Source of the DNA: Alkanindiges hydrocarboniclasticus
GTDB lineage: Bacteria > Pseudomonadota > Gammaproteobacteria > Pseudomonadales > Moraxellaceae
DNA length: 64,000 bases
Reading direction: 5' to 3'
NCBI RefSeq assembly: GCF_001982605.1
Contig: NZ_MLCN01000016.1
Coordinates: 1-64,000, forward strand
Below the pieces are notes generated by a model. That model was not told the origin of the DNA and ran no database searches. It saw only the letters and a list, made by a program, of their open reading frames with translations. How positions within the stretch are numbered: position 1 is the first letter of the stretch; each line of letters begins with the position of its first letter. Both the position numbers and the translations under genes were made by a program. Shown here one piece after another: positions 28,101 through 37,386 of this stretch.

Positions 28101-28547
28101 ATGACTCACTCCTCTGGCAACCCGCAGACAGTAATGGGTTTTGACTTTGGCACTCAGAAAATGGGCATGGCTACCGGCAATAGTCTGACGGGAACTGGCC
28201 AGCCCTTGCCATTGTTTGCCATGCGTGACGGCATTCCCGACTGGGACAAGCTGGAACAGATCATTGCCCAATGGCAGCCTGACCTGTGTGTAGTAGGATT
28301 GCCGTTGAATATGGATGACAGCGAATCCGAATTATCAGCACGGGCGCGCAAGTTTGCCCGGCGCCTGAAACATCGCCTAAACAGACCAGTGTGGATGCTG
28401 GATGAACGGCTGACCACCCGCGAGGCACGCAATACGTTGTTGTCTTACCAACAGCAAGGCCATGGTAAAAAAACCAGTGCGGATAGTCTGGCTGCCGTGA
28501 TGCTGATTGAAAGCTGGTTTAGGGAATCTGTGGGTATTGCACCTTAA
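28101..28547 (+). CDS. ruvX: RuvX/YqgF family endonuclease
   Basis: This 148-residue RNase H-fold protein belongs to the YqgF family, proposed as a Holliday-junction resolvase and needed for 16S rRNA 5'-end processing. The first catalytic aspartate is in MGFDFGTQKMGMATG, the central glutamate region in VGLPLNMDDSES, and the last acidic motif in MLDERLTTREARN, with the conserved DSLAAVMLIESWF near the C-terminus. It is paired with yqgE. Confidence 0.9.
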   Translation: MTHSSGNPQTVMGFDFGTQKMGMATGNSLTGTGQPLPLFAMRDGIPDWDKLEQIIAQWQPDLCVVGLPLNMDDSESELSARARKFARRLKHRLNRPVWMLDERLTTREARNTLLSYQQQGHGKKTSADSLAAVMLIESWFRESVGIAP

Positions 28548-28758
28548 TGCTTTTACGATGTTTGTAGCCTATTTATTTTTTTCCATTGGTAGGCTTTAAT
28601 ATTATTAATAACAAAACCATTGGCTGAGCCTGTATTTTGTTGTCGCTAAGCGTTTGCTTTTTTGTCGTTTTTCGCAACTTTTGCTCATTTTACCTTGAGC
28701 GTTTGCAAGCCTGTCGCCTACACTGAATTTATCTTTTTAGTCTGCTGAATCTCCATTC

Positions 28759-30555
28759 ATGACTCTCTGGCAGCTTTTTCAGAAGCTCAGACCTTTTGTG
28801 CGGCCCTATCGCACGCTGGTGATTGCCACCCTTGTCCTAACCCTAATTGGTTCGCTGACCGCACAGGTTAATGCACTCACGCTGCAATATGCGGTGGATA
28901 GTATCAATCATTTAATCAAGGCTGGCCAAGGCTTGGCGCAGGGCTGGCATATTTTAATCACCATTAGTGCGGTGCTGCTGGTCAAGGAAGTGGTCAATGC
29001 TGTGGTGCAGTTTGGCCAGAAATTTTATGGCGAACGGCTGCGTATTATGGTATCGCAGGATCTGGCCCAAAACATTATTGAAAAATTCCTCACCTATCGC
29101 CTTACCTTTTTTACCGAAGATGACAATCAGGCCGGCAAGCTACAAACCCGGATCGACCGGGGTATTGGCTCGCTTACCCGGCTGGTGCAAATCTTTTTTA
29201 TTGATATTTTGCCCTTATTTACCAGTGCCATTGTAGCACTGGGCCTCATGTTTTATGCCAATGTCTGGGTGGGAACCGTGGCACTGTGCATTGTGCCGGT
29301 GTACTTCTGGCTGACCTATATACAGGCACAAAAACTCGGCGGCTGGCGGCGCAAACTACGTCAGGGCCGTGAGCAAAAAAGTCAGGGCATTCTCAGTATT
29401 ATCAATTCCATCACAGTAATTAAGTCGTTTAACCGTGAAAATATTGAAGCCGACAAGCAACTGGGCCTGCAAAAGGACTTAACCCAGAACCAGATGCAAA
29501 CCCGGCAAACCAGTTTTTTGTTTGATGGCCTAAAAACCTTTATAGAACAAATTGGTGTGGTACTGATTATTATTCTAACTGCCTATTTTGTGCTAACACG
29601 GCAAATGAGTATTGGCATGATCATGTATCACGTCCTGCTGTTTAACAACGTCTCAGCGCCGATTCGCCAGTTGCACCGGATTTATGATGAAATCAATGAT
29701 GCCATGATTTACTCGGAAAGCTTTTTTACCATTCTGGAGGCAGATCACGAGATTGAACCAACGGGTCAGCAAAAGCCTGCCATTGCCGGTCAGTTTGAAC
29801 TTAAGCAAGTGGATTTTCATTATCCCAATGGTCACCATGCGCTTAAAGACATTAGCATGACTATTCGGCCCAACAAGATTACCGCGCTGGTGGGCTTGTC
29901 TGGAGCTGGCAAAACCACGCTGATTAGCCTGCTGGATAAATTTTATCTGGCTGATTCTGGCAGCATTTTGCTGGATGGGGTGGATTTAAAAGACATGGAC
30001 ACCGCTTATCTGCGTGACCATATTGGGCTGGTTCTGCAAAAAAATCATATTTTTCAGGGGACGATTGAAGAAAATATCCGCTACGGCAAGATGAATGCCA
30101 GCATGGCAGAAATTGTTGAGGCAGCACAACAGGCGTCAATCCATGAACAAATCATGACGCTGGAAAAAGGCTATGCGTCCGATGCCCTATTACTTTCTGG
30201 TGGACAGCAACAGCGCATTGCAATTGCCCGCATGTTTTTAAAAAACCCGCCGATTATTTTTCTGGATGAACCCACGGCCAGCCTGGATGCTATTGCCACC
30301 GAGCAAATTAAACACAGCCTTGACCAGATTAAGCAGGGCCGCACGGTGGTAATTATTTCGCACAGCCTATCGCAAATTATTGATGCCGATTACACCTATG
30401 TGATGAAAGAAGGCCGCATTGTCGAGCATGGCGAGCACCATGCGCTGTATAAAAACTCGCAAGTATATAAAGAAATTTTTAATGCCATGGCCAAAAGCCT
30501 GAATATTGAAAAAATTGCCCGTACGCTTAATCCGGATGAAGACCTTACTGCTTAA
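28759..30555 (+). CDS. ABC exporter, fused permease and ATPase
   Basis: The 598-residue half-transporter has six membrane helices in residues 1-320 and an ATPase domain in about 340-580. That domain carries Walker A GLSGAGKTTL, Q-loop region VLQKNHIFQG, signature LLSGGQQQRIAIARMFL, Walker B PPIIFLDEPTASLDA and the switch His in VVIISHSLSQ. Proteins of this kind dimerise and export lipids, peptides or drugs; MsbA-like and multidrug transporters share the layout, so the substrate cannot be assigned. It stands alone, followed by a strong terminator. Confidence 0.88.
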   Translation: MTLWQLFQKLRPFVRPYRTLVIATLVLTLIGSLTAQVNALTLQYAVDSINHLIKAGQGLAQGWHILITISAVLLVKEVVNAVVQFGQKFYGERLRIMVSQDLAQNIIEKFLTYRLTFFTEDDNQAGKLQTRIDRGIGSLTRLVQIFFIDILPLFTSAIVALGLMFYANVWVGTVALCIVPVYFWLTYIQAQKLGGWRRKLRQGREQKSQGILSIINSITVIKSFNRENIEADKQLGLQKDLTQNQMQTRQTSFLFDGLKTFIEQIGVVLIIILTAYFVLTRQMSIGMIMYHVLLFNNVSAPIRQLHRIYDEINDAMIYSESFFTILEADHEIEPTGQQKPAIAGQFELKQVDFHYPNGHHALKDISMTIRPNKITALVGLSGAGKTTLISLLDKFYLADSGSILLDGVDLKDMDTAYLRDHIGLVLQKNHIFQGTIEENIRYGKMNASMAEIVEAAQQASIHEQIMTLEKGYASDALLLSGGQQQRIAIARMFLKNPPIIFLDEPTASLDAIATEQIKHSLDQIKQGRTVVIISHSLSQIIDADYTYVMKEGRIVEHGEHHALYKNSQVYKEIFNAMAKSLNIEKIARTLNPDEDLTA

Positions 30556-30580
30556 GATAAGCCTTTATTTTTCTATTAAA

Positions 30581-30606
30581 AAAACCCTGACTATGCAGGG
30601 TTTTTT
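30581..30606. terminator. Rho-independent terminator between ABC exporter and pgsA
   Basis: AAAACCCTG and CAGGGTTTT arms with a six-base loop and a T-run lie between two converging genes, so the hairpin probably serves both. Confidence 0.85.
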
Positions 30607-30625
30607 AGGCTGTTAACCAATAAGC

Positions 30626-31210
30626 TTAAGGCTTTTTTAAATACGGCCACGCTGCACGTAAGTAAATAATCATCGACCACAGGGTTAAAATCACCGCGGT
30701 ATACAACAAAATATAGGCTGCTGGCTCAATGGCTTTCCAGTTCAGCAAAAACACGCTAATGGCGATCATTTGAAAGGCAGTTTTATATTTGCCCACGGTA
30801 GACACTGCCACACTGGTACGCGCACCCAGCTCGGCCATCCATTCACGTAAGGCTGATACCGTAATTTCCCGTGAAATAATCACAATGGCTGCAAAAGCCA
30901 TGCTAATGGTGGGTTGCCACTGCACCAGTACAATCAGTGCCGCCGCGACCATCAGCTTGTCTGCCACCGGATCGAGAAAACGGCCAAAGGCAGAGGTCTG
31001 GTTTAACACCCGTGCCAGATAACCGTCCAGCCAGTCGGTCACAGCAGCCAGAATAAACAGGCTGGTTAAAATAATATGACGTGTCCAGCTTCCTTCATGC
31101 CCATAAACCCCAATCGCTGGCGGCCAATAAGCAATCAGCAAAAAGACAGGGATCAGTGCAATCCGTGCCATGGTCAGAATGTTAGGAATATTTAAAATCG
31201 TTCCTGCCAT
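30626..31210 (-). CDS. pgsA: CDP-diacylglycerol-glycerol-3-phosphate 3-phosphatidyltransferase
   Basis: PgsA makes phosphatidylglycerol phosphate in the inner membrane. The CDP-alcohol phosphotransferase motif D-G-x2-A-R-x8-G-x3-D-x3-D is complete in DWLDGYLARVLNQ followed by GRFLDPVADK. Four to five hydrophobic helices and a normal length of about 194 residues (from ATG 31210) support the call. NIPNILTMARIALIPVF is the usual N-terminus. No uvrC neighbour is directly coupled, although uvrC lies 1.5 kb upstream on the same strand, an echo of the common uvrC-pgsA pair. Confidence 0.93.
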   Translation of the reverse strand: MAGTILNIPNILTMARIALIPVFLLIAYWPPAIGVYGHEGSWTRHIILTSLFILAAVTDWLDGYLARVLNQTSAFGRFLDPVADKLMVAAALIVLVQWQPTISMAFAAIVIISREITVSALREWMAELGARTSVAVSTVGKYKTAFQMIAISVFLLNWKAIEPAAYILLYTAVILTLWSMIIYLRAAWPYLKKP

Positions 31211-31669
31211 AGAAAAATCCACTAGAAGGAATAAGGAATTCACCGCATCATATCATGAGCGAAGATCAGTAGCGATTGAGAATCGCTACCTGAGCGCAAG
31301 ACGAAAGCTGTGCTTGAGTGGTGAGGAAATAACAAAGTAACTTCGTCTTGCGAAGCGATGCTTCTCATTTGTCCGAGCGCAAGACCTTGCGGCATATATG
31401 CCTCATATGCTTGAGTGGCGAAGATCAGTAGCGATTCTTGCGAATGAGGAATATATTCTGCAAGTTCTCACATCACCTGAGCAAGACGAAGGCTACGCAC
31501 GAATAGGCAGGAGTGAACGGCATTGCTGTACAAAAAAGCAACTTGGTCTTATGAGCAAAATACGCTCTAAGAGTGTGGACTTCTCACTTATTTGAACACA
31601 AAACCTTACCTCGCCTCTTAAAACAGCAAGGATCAGCTCAAAACCTTTTGCCCTAATTAATCCTTGTCC
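31211..31669. repeat. Gene-free mosaic of short direct and inverted repeats
   Basis: A 19-base sequence, GCGAAGATCAGTAGCGATT, occurs identically at 31259-31277 and 31418-31436. GAGCGCAAGAC occurs at 31292-31302 and 31375-31385, with a shortened copy near 31479. TGCTTGAGTGG occurs at 31311-31321 and 31408-31418. CTTCGTCTTGCG (31341-31352) is the inverse of the CGCAAGACGAA type, and AGCGATT/AATCGCT forms a hairpin at 31271-31287. No coding potential is convincing on either strand. The element sits between pgsA and the thioesterase gene and between pgsA and uvrC, which are often adjacent. Confidence 0.6.
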
Positions 31670-32467
31670 TTAAATAAACACCGTCACCGTTTGGCGACTG
31701 AGCGCCACCAGCCTGCCTTGCGCATCCCAGATTTTGGCTTGTGTATAGGCATACCCATCGCCCGCAAATTCGGTTTTTACCTGATACTGCCACCAGCTAT
31801 CGCCACTTGCCTGCGCAGGCAATTGAATCAGCTCAAGGTTCCAGCTCAGTGAACTGGCTGGTGCCACACGGTTATACATCGGCAATACCGCCGGTGGCCA
31901 CATGTCCCCCAGCACAAACAAATGCGGCAGATTAATATTGGCCACTTGCTCGGTGGGTTTTAACCGCATCCAGCCACCAAAATCCGGCTGCTTTGACCCG
32001 GTAAATGGCATTTGTCCTTCTGCCCACAACGCATCAAAATGCTGGAAAAATTCGGGGGTCATGCCAGGAATAAATGGCAGAGGCTGGCAGTGTTCCGGGG
32101 CCTTAAATACGGGCGCAGCATGGCTACCCGGCAAATCAATCATGGATTCCCGTCCAGTACCAAAGCTGGCCACCAGTACAGACTGTACCTGCCCTTCCTG
32201 TAACAACTGCACCTGAATGCTGGTCACAGACTTGCCTGTGCGTAGTACTTGCGCCTTTAAGCTGGCGGTGCCCGGTGCCACTGGGCCAATAAAACTGACA
32301 AACGCAGAACGCAAGACCTTGGCGCTGTCATTTACCAGTTGCTCGGCATGCGCAACCATTAGGCCAGCTACCAGTCCGCCAAACAAAGCACGGCCCTGCC
32401 CCCACGTTTCCGGGACGATGATGTCCTGTTGCTGTGCGGCATTTGCCAGTAATTGGTCCAGTTGCAT
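31670..32467 (-). CDS. TesB-like acyl-CoA thioesterase family protein
   Basis: The 265-residue protein reads as a double hotdog thioesterase. The N-terminal domain has WGQGRALFGGLVAGLMVAHAEQ and SAFVSFIGPVAPG. The C-terminal domain has PHLFVLGDMWPPAVLPMYNR, SSLSWNLELIQLP and GDGYAYTQAKIWDAQGRLVA. Such enzymes hydrolyse medium or long acyl-CoAs in the cytoplasm, and the fadBA operon elsewhere in the window fits fatty-acid turnover. Substrate range is not visible in sequence. Confidence 0.8.
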   Translation of the reverse strand: MQLDQLLANAAQQQDIIVPETWGQGRALFGGLVAGLMVAHAEQLVNDSAKVLRSAFVSFIGPVAPGTASLKAQVLRTGKSVTSIQVQLLQEGQVQSVLVASFGTGRESMIDLPGSHAAPVFKAPEHCQPLPFIPGMTPEFFQHFDALWAEGQMPFTGSKQPDFGGWMRLKPTEQVANINLPHLFVLGDMWPPAVLPMYNRVAPASSLSWNLELIQLPAQASGDSWWQYQVKTEFAGDGYAYTQAKIWDAQGRLVALSRQTVTVFI

Positions 32468-32691
32468 GACGCTCTCCGTTTTTTAAAGAAATAAAAACCC
32501 GCCCTAGCCAGCAAACTGATGCGGCTAACGTGGGTTCCGTTTTAGGAGAAAATAATGCATTTCTATAGTAAAAAATATGACCTAATCGTTCAGGCTTTTT
32601 TTAAATTCTGCCAAATGCTTATCTGTTTTAGTCTTTTGGCTTCATTGAGCAAGCCTTCACCTGATCTTTAAAATTGTTCGCTCATCGCTTT

Positions 32692-32735
32692 AAAAAGCTT
32701 CCTGTATATGCCAGTGCAACGACAGGAAGCTTTTT
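32692..32735. terminator. Strong terminator downstream of uvrC
   Basis: A perfect 14-pair stem (AAAAAGCTTCCTGT / ACAGGAAGCTTTTT) encloses a 16-base loop. It lies just 3' of uvrC and is flanked by T-runs on both strands. Confidence 0.85.
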
Positions 32736-32744
32736 AAAAACAGG

Positions 32745-34610
32745 TTATTCATGCAGGATTTTATACACTGTACGCGCCAGCGCCTTACCAAAACCGGGCA
32801 CCAGAGCCAGCTCATTTTCTGAGGCTTTCAGCACCCCTTGTATACCGCCAAAATGAGTCAGCAAGTCACGTCGGCGCTTTGGCCCAAGCCCCGGAATCAC
32901 TTCCAGCACTGAGCCACCGCGTTTTTTATCACGCTTGGCGCGGTGTTTGGTAATGGCAAACCGATGCGCTTCATCACGTACCTGCTGAATTAAATGCAAG
33001 GCCTTGTTGTCACTGTCCAGCTGGATGCTATGGCCATCGGTAAAATGCAGTGTTTCCAGCCCCGGCTTGCGGCCTTCCCCTTTCGACACGCCAATCATAA
33101 AGGCATCCAGCTGTAAATCCTGCATGACTTCCATGGCCATTTTCAGCTGGCCCTTACCACCATCAATCAACAGTAAGTCCGGTAAAGGCGCTTTTTTATA
33201 ACGCCGAGTTAAGGCTTGACGCATGGCTGCATAATCATCGCCCGGGGTAATATCCTTGATGTCAAACTGACGGTAATCACGTTTGCGCGCGCCGCCCTGA
33301 TCAAACACCACGCAGGATGCTACCGGGGATTCACCCATGGTATGGCTGATATCAAAACACTCAATCCGGTCAATTGGCCGCTCGACCAATTGCTGCAAGA
33401 TGGCAAAACGGTCACGCAACTCCAGATGATTGGACAGCCGTGCATGCAAGGCATTTTCGGCATTCATTACGGCCAGCTCCAGCCATTCCGCCCGGGTTTC
33501 ACGCACCTTATTTTTAATTTGCACACGCTGGTCAAAATGCTGTTTTAAACCCTGTTCCAGACTGGCAGCATCGGGCAACGCCATATTGACAATGAGTTCT
33601 TCTGGCAGTTCATCAGCAAACTGAAAATAAAACGAGGCCATAAATTCAGATAGCATACAGCCCAGTTGCTCATCAGTGCTGGTTTGGCTATCCCCATTTT
33701 CCTGATAGGCAGAAGCCAGATCCGGAAAAAACGCCTTGCCACCCAGCATGCGGCCACTGCGCACATTCATTACCTGCACGCACACCACGCCAGCCTGCTG
33801 GGCAATCGCCAGAATATCGGCCTCGCCTTTCACTTTATAGACCGCTTGCTGTGCCTGTACTTCACGCAGCAAACCCACCCGGTCACGATAGAACACCGCT
33901 TCTTCAAATTTCAGTTGCTCAGCAGCACGCTCCATGTTGCCAATCAGTTCCTGATTCAGTTCGCGGGTATCGCCTTTTAAAAAACGGATAGTATGCGCCA
34001 CATCCTGTGCATAATCCTCCGGACTCACCAGTCCTACACAGGGCGCACGACACCGCTTGATCTGGTATTGCAAACACGGGCGCTTGCGCTGGGCAAAAAA
34101 ATTGTTGTCACACTGGCGGACCATGAACAGTTTTTGCAACACCAGCATGGTTTCACGCGCACTGGTGGCACTGGGATACGGCCCAAAGAACTTGCCGGCC
34201 TGATGCTGCCCTTTGCCGCGCCCAGCGGCCAGCCGTGGATAAGGCTTGTCACTGGACACAAACACGTACAGATACGACTTGTCATCACGCAGCATGATGT
34301 TATAGGGCGGACGATGCTGCTTGATCAGGTTTTGTTCCAGCAGCAGCGCCTCAGTCTCACTGCGCACCACCATGGTTTCAATATGCACAATGCGGGCAAC
34401 CAGCGCGCGGGTCTTGGGATGGTCAATGGTCTTGACAAAATAACTGGAAACCCGGTTTTTCAGGTTTTTGGCCTTGCCCACATACAAGAGCTCACCATTG
34501 GCCCCCAGCATTTTATATACGCCGGGCAGGTTCGGTAAGTTGGCAAGAATGGCACGGATATTGGCAGTAATATCGGCGCTGGACTGGGGGAGGTTCAAGG
34601 ATTCTATCAT
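32745..34610 (-). CDS. uvrC: UvrABC system protein C
   Basis: UvrC makes both incisions in nucleotide excision repair. The 621 residues contain the GIY-YIG nuclease domain ([21 protein letters not shown]), the Cys-rich [13 protein letters not shown] region, a UVR motif near 200-240, and the RNase H-like second nuclease domain with [16 protein letters not shown] and [12 protein letters not shown]-terminal helix-hairpin-helix pair ([14 protein letters not shown]) completes it. It starts well away from its neighbours. Confidence 0.96.
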   Translation of the reverse strand: MIESLNLPQSSADITANIRAILANLPNLPGVYKMLGANGELLYVGKAKNLKNRVSSYFVKTIDHPKTRALVARIVHIETMVVRSETEALLLEQNLIKQHRPPYNIMLRDDKSYLYVFVSSDKPYPRLAAGRGKGQHQAGKFFGPYPSATSARETMLVLQKLFMVRQCDNNFFAQRKRPCLQYQIKRCRAPCVGLVSPEDYAQDVAHTIRFLKGDTRELNQELIGNMERAAEQLKFEEAVFYRDRVGLLREVQAQQAVYKVKGEADILAIAQQAGVVCVQVMNVRSGRMLGGKAFFPDLASAYQENGDSQTSTDEQLGCMLSEFMASFYFQFADELPEELIVNMALPDAASLEQGLKQHFDQRVQIKNKVRETRAEWLELAVMNAENALHARLSNHLELRDRFAILQQLVERPIDRIECFDISHTMGESPVASCVVFDQGGARKRDYRQFDIKDITPGDDYAAMRQALTRRYKKAPLPDLLLIDGGKGQLKMAMEVMQDLQLDAFMIGVSKGEGRKPGLETLHFTDGHSIQLDSDNKALHLIQQVRDEAHRFAITKHRAKRDKKRGGSVLEVIPGLGPKRRRDLLTHFGGIQGVLKASENELALVPGFGKALARTVYKILHE

Positions 34611-34789
34611 CCCCTATAGATGAGGTTAAATGGCTAAAATTCAAGCGTAAATCCAGCATTGTTATGGCTTGAATCAGACTTTACTCTAGCGTTATTTTAG
34701 CCCTGAAAATATGATGCCCGCGTAAGCGTAGGTAAAGAATTTTTGGTCAAAAACAGGCTTTAAATTTTTGCCACAAAACATTAGCCATA

Positions 34790-34834
34790 AAAAAACCTGA
34801 GCTACAACCTGGATGAAGTCCGCTCAGGTTTTTT
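34790..34834 (-). terminator. Rho-independent terminator of lpxO
   Basis: AAAAAACCTGAGC and GCTCAGGTTTTTT arms are separated by an 18-base loop, 20 bases after the lpxO stop. Confidence 0.8.
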
Positions 34835-34854
34835 ACAGCCCATAAACCTTAGAA

Positions 34855-35763
34855 TCAGGCAAAGAAAATCAGATAAAAAATGCCACCAAAAATCAGCCAC
34901 TTTAATAGGTAATACAATTGGCGGTTGGTTTTCTTCAGGTTTTTGGCGCGAATACGAACCTGATACAAATAGCGAAAGGCCTTGTTAATGCCACCCGTCT
35001 GGTCACCCACCTCATTGGGAGAGCTGGCTGCTGTCATCACATTTCTGGAAAACCAGCGGTTAAAACCAGCCACCAGCCTTGAACTGAGCGGACGCTCAAC
35101 ATCACAAAACAGGATAATCCGGTTCTGGTCCGTGGCATTTTCGGCATAGTGCATAAAGGTTTCATCAAATACCACGCTCTGGCCATCACGCCAGCTATAA
35201 CGTTCACCATCTACTTCGATAAAACAACGGTCATCATTGGGCGTAACCAGACCCAGATGGTAACGCAACGATCCAGCATACGGATCGCGGTGACGCACCA
35301 GACGGCTGCCCGGTGGCAACTCGGTAAACATGGCAGCCTTAATCGTTGGCAGGGTCTTTAGCAAAGCTGTGGTTTTTGGGCACAAATCGGCCGCTGACGG
35401 ATGATGGCTGTCGTACCATTTGAGATAAAAGCGCTTCCAGCCGGTTTTAAAAAATGAGTTAAAGCCTGCGTCATTGTAAGTATCCGACGCCTTGATTTCT
35501 CCCTGACTTGACAACGCCTGTGCTTCATCACGGATCATTTGCCAGTTGGCATCCAGCACGGCCAGATCATCTAGATGACTGGTTTTGGCATCAATATACG
35601 GCTGGTTGGGCACTCTGGAAAACAGGTACATCCAGATATTAATCGGTGCCATGATGGTGGAGTGATCCAGAATCTGGCGTTTCAAGGGTTGTTTAACCCG
35701 CCCACGCCGCTGCACATAAATAGCAGAAACAATAAAAATAGTCAGGATAATCCACTTGATCAT
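34855..35763 (-). CDS. lpxO: Lipid A hydroxylase LpxO-like aspartyl/asparaginyl beta-hydroxylase family protein
   Basis: LpxO is an Fe(II)/2-oxoglutarate oxygenase that 2-hydroxylates the secondary acyl chains of lipid A at the inner membrane. The 302 residues have one N-terminal and one C-terminal membrane helix around the catalytic domain. Iron ligands are H158 and D160 in VRHRDPYAGSLRYHLGL and H205 in FMHYAENATD. The 2-oxoglutarate-binding arginine is in QNRIILFCDVERPL. The terminal helices and KTGWKRFYLKWY match LpxO rather than peptide hydroxylases. It stands alone. Confidence 0.85.
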   Translation of the reverse strand: MIKWIILTIFIVSAIYVQRRGRVKQPLKRQILDHSTIMAPINIWMYLFSRVPNQPYIDAKTSHLDDLAVLDANWQMIRDEAQALSSQGEIKASDTYNDAGFNSFFKTGWKRFYLKWYDSHHPSAADLCPKTTALLKTLPTIKAAMFTELPPGSRLVRHRDPYAGSLRYHLGLVTPNDDRCFIEVDGERYSWRDGQSVVFDETFMHYAENATDQNRIILFCDVERPLSSRLVAGFNRWFSRNVMTAASSPNEVGDQTGGINKAFRYLYQVRIRAKNLKKTNRQLYYLLKWLIFGGIFYLIFFA

Positions 35764-35865
35764 GCAGCACCTGCTTAAAGCAGCCTTAAAAATTGGCGCA
35801 ATTTTAACACTAGCAGTTAAAGATTAACCAATGTTTAAAAAAATATCTTGATTCGCAAGCCATAA

Positions 35866-35890
35866 AAAAACGGACGATTAAGTCCGTTTT
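35866..35890 (-). terminator. Rho-independent terminator
   Basis: AAAACGGAC and GTCCGTTTT arms around a six-base loop lie 15 bases after the stop of the unknown lipoprotein gene. Confidence 0.8.
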
Positions 35891-35904
35891 GCTTGTTTGG
35901 TTAA

Positions 35905-37041
35905 TCAGCATAACGTTAGATTGCCATAGCAATTTGGCACATCAGATGGATTATCTAATACAGGAAGGTCACCTTTAATCGGCAAATCAACTGACGTATT
36001 TTGAGCTTTTTCAATGGCCTCATCAATGGCTTTGGCTGCAACGTCATTGTAAGTTAAACAGCTAGTTTTCAGGTTGGTAATAATATTGTTTACTAGAGGC
36101 TGAGCTACCCCCTGAGCCAATTGGTATTGCTGGTAAGCAGTCAGTAAGTCGCTAAATAACAACTTACCGCTGGCATATTGAGCATGATAAACTTTACCTT
36201 GATACTCTATGGCAAACATATATTGAACACGGCCTTGAGCATCATAGTTTTTAAGTTGAATCGCTCCCCAGTTATAACCTGCCCAGTTATATCTAGTCAC
36301 TAATGCTGAAGCTGATATTCCGTCATCAAAGTTCTGATTAGCCCACTCCTGCAAATTGCGTACATTAGCAATCACTTGAGTTTCATCATTGGGCTGAAAC
36401 TCAAGCATACTTTTACTATATTCGGTGCTTACTGGCTGGCGGCATTTTGCACCCTCAGGAAATACATCATTAGCGGCTAACATTTTAGAGACCAGTGATA
36501 ATTTTAAATCACTATAATCAGGATTATTTTGATAAAAGCCAACAAATGCTGCGTCTGATGGGGCAAGAATTGGCGCAATCAATTTACCCTTTAAATTCAT
36601 TATCTTAGAATTTGTAGTAATTTCCAGTCCTTTATATCCTTGCGGATTATAAGGAGTGCTGACCAATTCCTCATCAGTAGCTGACTTGATAAAGCTGTCG
36701 CGAATTCCCTGAGCAGAATTAACTGTTGCAGGCGTTTCTGGTTGATAAAGCTCAGTTTGTGTTAAAAAGTAGGAGCCATATTGTTTTGCAGTGGCAGCAT
36801 GATTTGTCTTTAGATAAAGAATATCATTTTTGCGGGTAAAGGTATTTTTTTCAGTGGTAGTCTCATCAATACCGAGTTTATAACTATAAAAAGTATCTTT
36901 GTTATCAAATAAAATATTATCACTAGAAACAACGGGATTTGTTTTAGATGGGCTAGTACTAGATCCAGAACCACCGCCGCCACACGCTGTTAAAGCAAAT
37001 GCCAAACCCATAACAGATGTTATTACCAGTTGCTTTTTCAT
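35905..37041 (-). CDS. Putative lipoprotein of unknown function
   Basis: The 378-residue protein has a lipoprotein signal ending in LTAC (Cys at about 20), then GGGGSGSS and a Ser/Thr/Pro linker, followed by a mature domain of about 330 residues. I do not recognise a family. Visible features are an alternating polar/hydrophobic pattern, several Tyr-rich stretches, and three late cysteines, including two in the last dozen residues, which could form periplasmic disulfides. The gene is AT-richer than its neighbours. It is divergent from fadBA, with a terminator downstream. Confidence 0.55.
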   Translation of the reverse strand: MKKQLVITSVMGLAFALTACGGGGSGSSTSPSKTNPVVSSDNILFDNKDTFYSYKLGIDETTTEKNTFTRKNDILYLKTNHAATAKQYGSYFLTQTELYQPETPATVNSAQGIRDSFIKSATDEELVSTPYNPQGYKGLEITTNSKIMNLKGKLIAPILAPSDAAFVGFYQNNPDYSDLKLSLVSKMLAANDVFPEGAKCRQPVSTEYSKSMLEFQPNDETQVIANVRNLQEWANQNFDDGISASALVTRYNWAGYNWGAIQLKNYDAQGRVQYMFAIEYQGKVYHAQYASGKLLFSDLLTAYQQYQLAQGVAQPLVNNIITNLKTSCLTYNDVAAKAIDEAIEKAQNTSVDLPIKGDLPVLDNPSDVPNCYGNLTLC

Positions 37042-37386
37042 GTTTCAATCTCAAATTAACTAAAAAAATAATGCAATGCGATAAATTAGAAAGGATTTCA
37101 CTAGCACTGTTTTTCCAATAAGAAGTTCGGCGACAGCTATAGCCCTTTTATTTAAGTTACTTATTCATTCTTGCTTCATAATTTTACAAAGCGTTACCTA
37201 AAAAGTCATGTAAATTTTGACCGATTTAACAATTCGTGACCATTGCGTCATTAACTAAGCAATATCTATTGTCATTTTGCCCTCATCTTGGCGTAAACTT
37301 AGGGCAATTTTTTACCGCCCTTGTTGCATTATTCGGCAAAGGCGTTTTACGTTCCTTAAAAGTCCTCCAAAAACAGGAGATTAGGC
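37042..37386. other. 345-base divergent intergenic region upstream of fadBA
   Basis: This gap must carry the promoters of the lipoprotein gene and of fadBA. GGAG lies eight bases before the fadB ATG. Short open frames inside lack ribosome sites. I could not pick out a FadR- or PsrA-type operator with confidence. Confidence 0.35.

Noticed and set aside
31211-31669. CRISPR array
   Set aside because: The repeats are of several kinds, unevenly spaced and partly inverted, with no regular spacer length and no cas genes.
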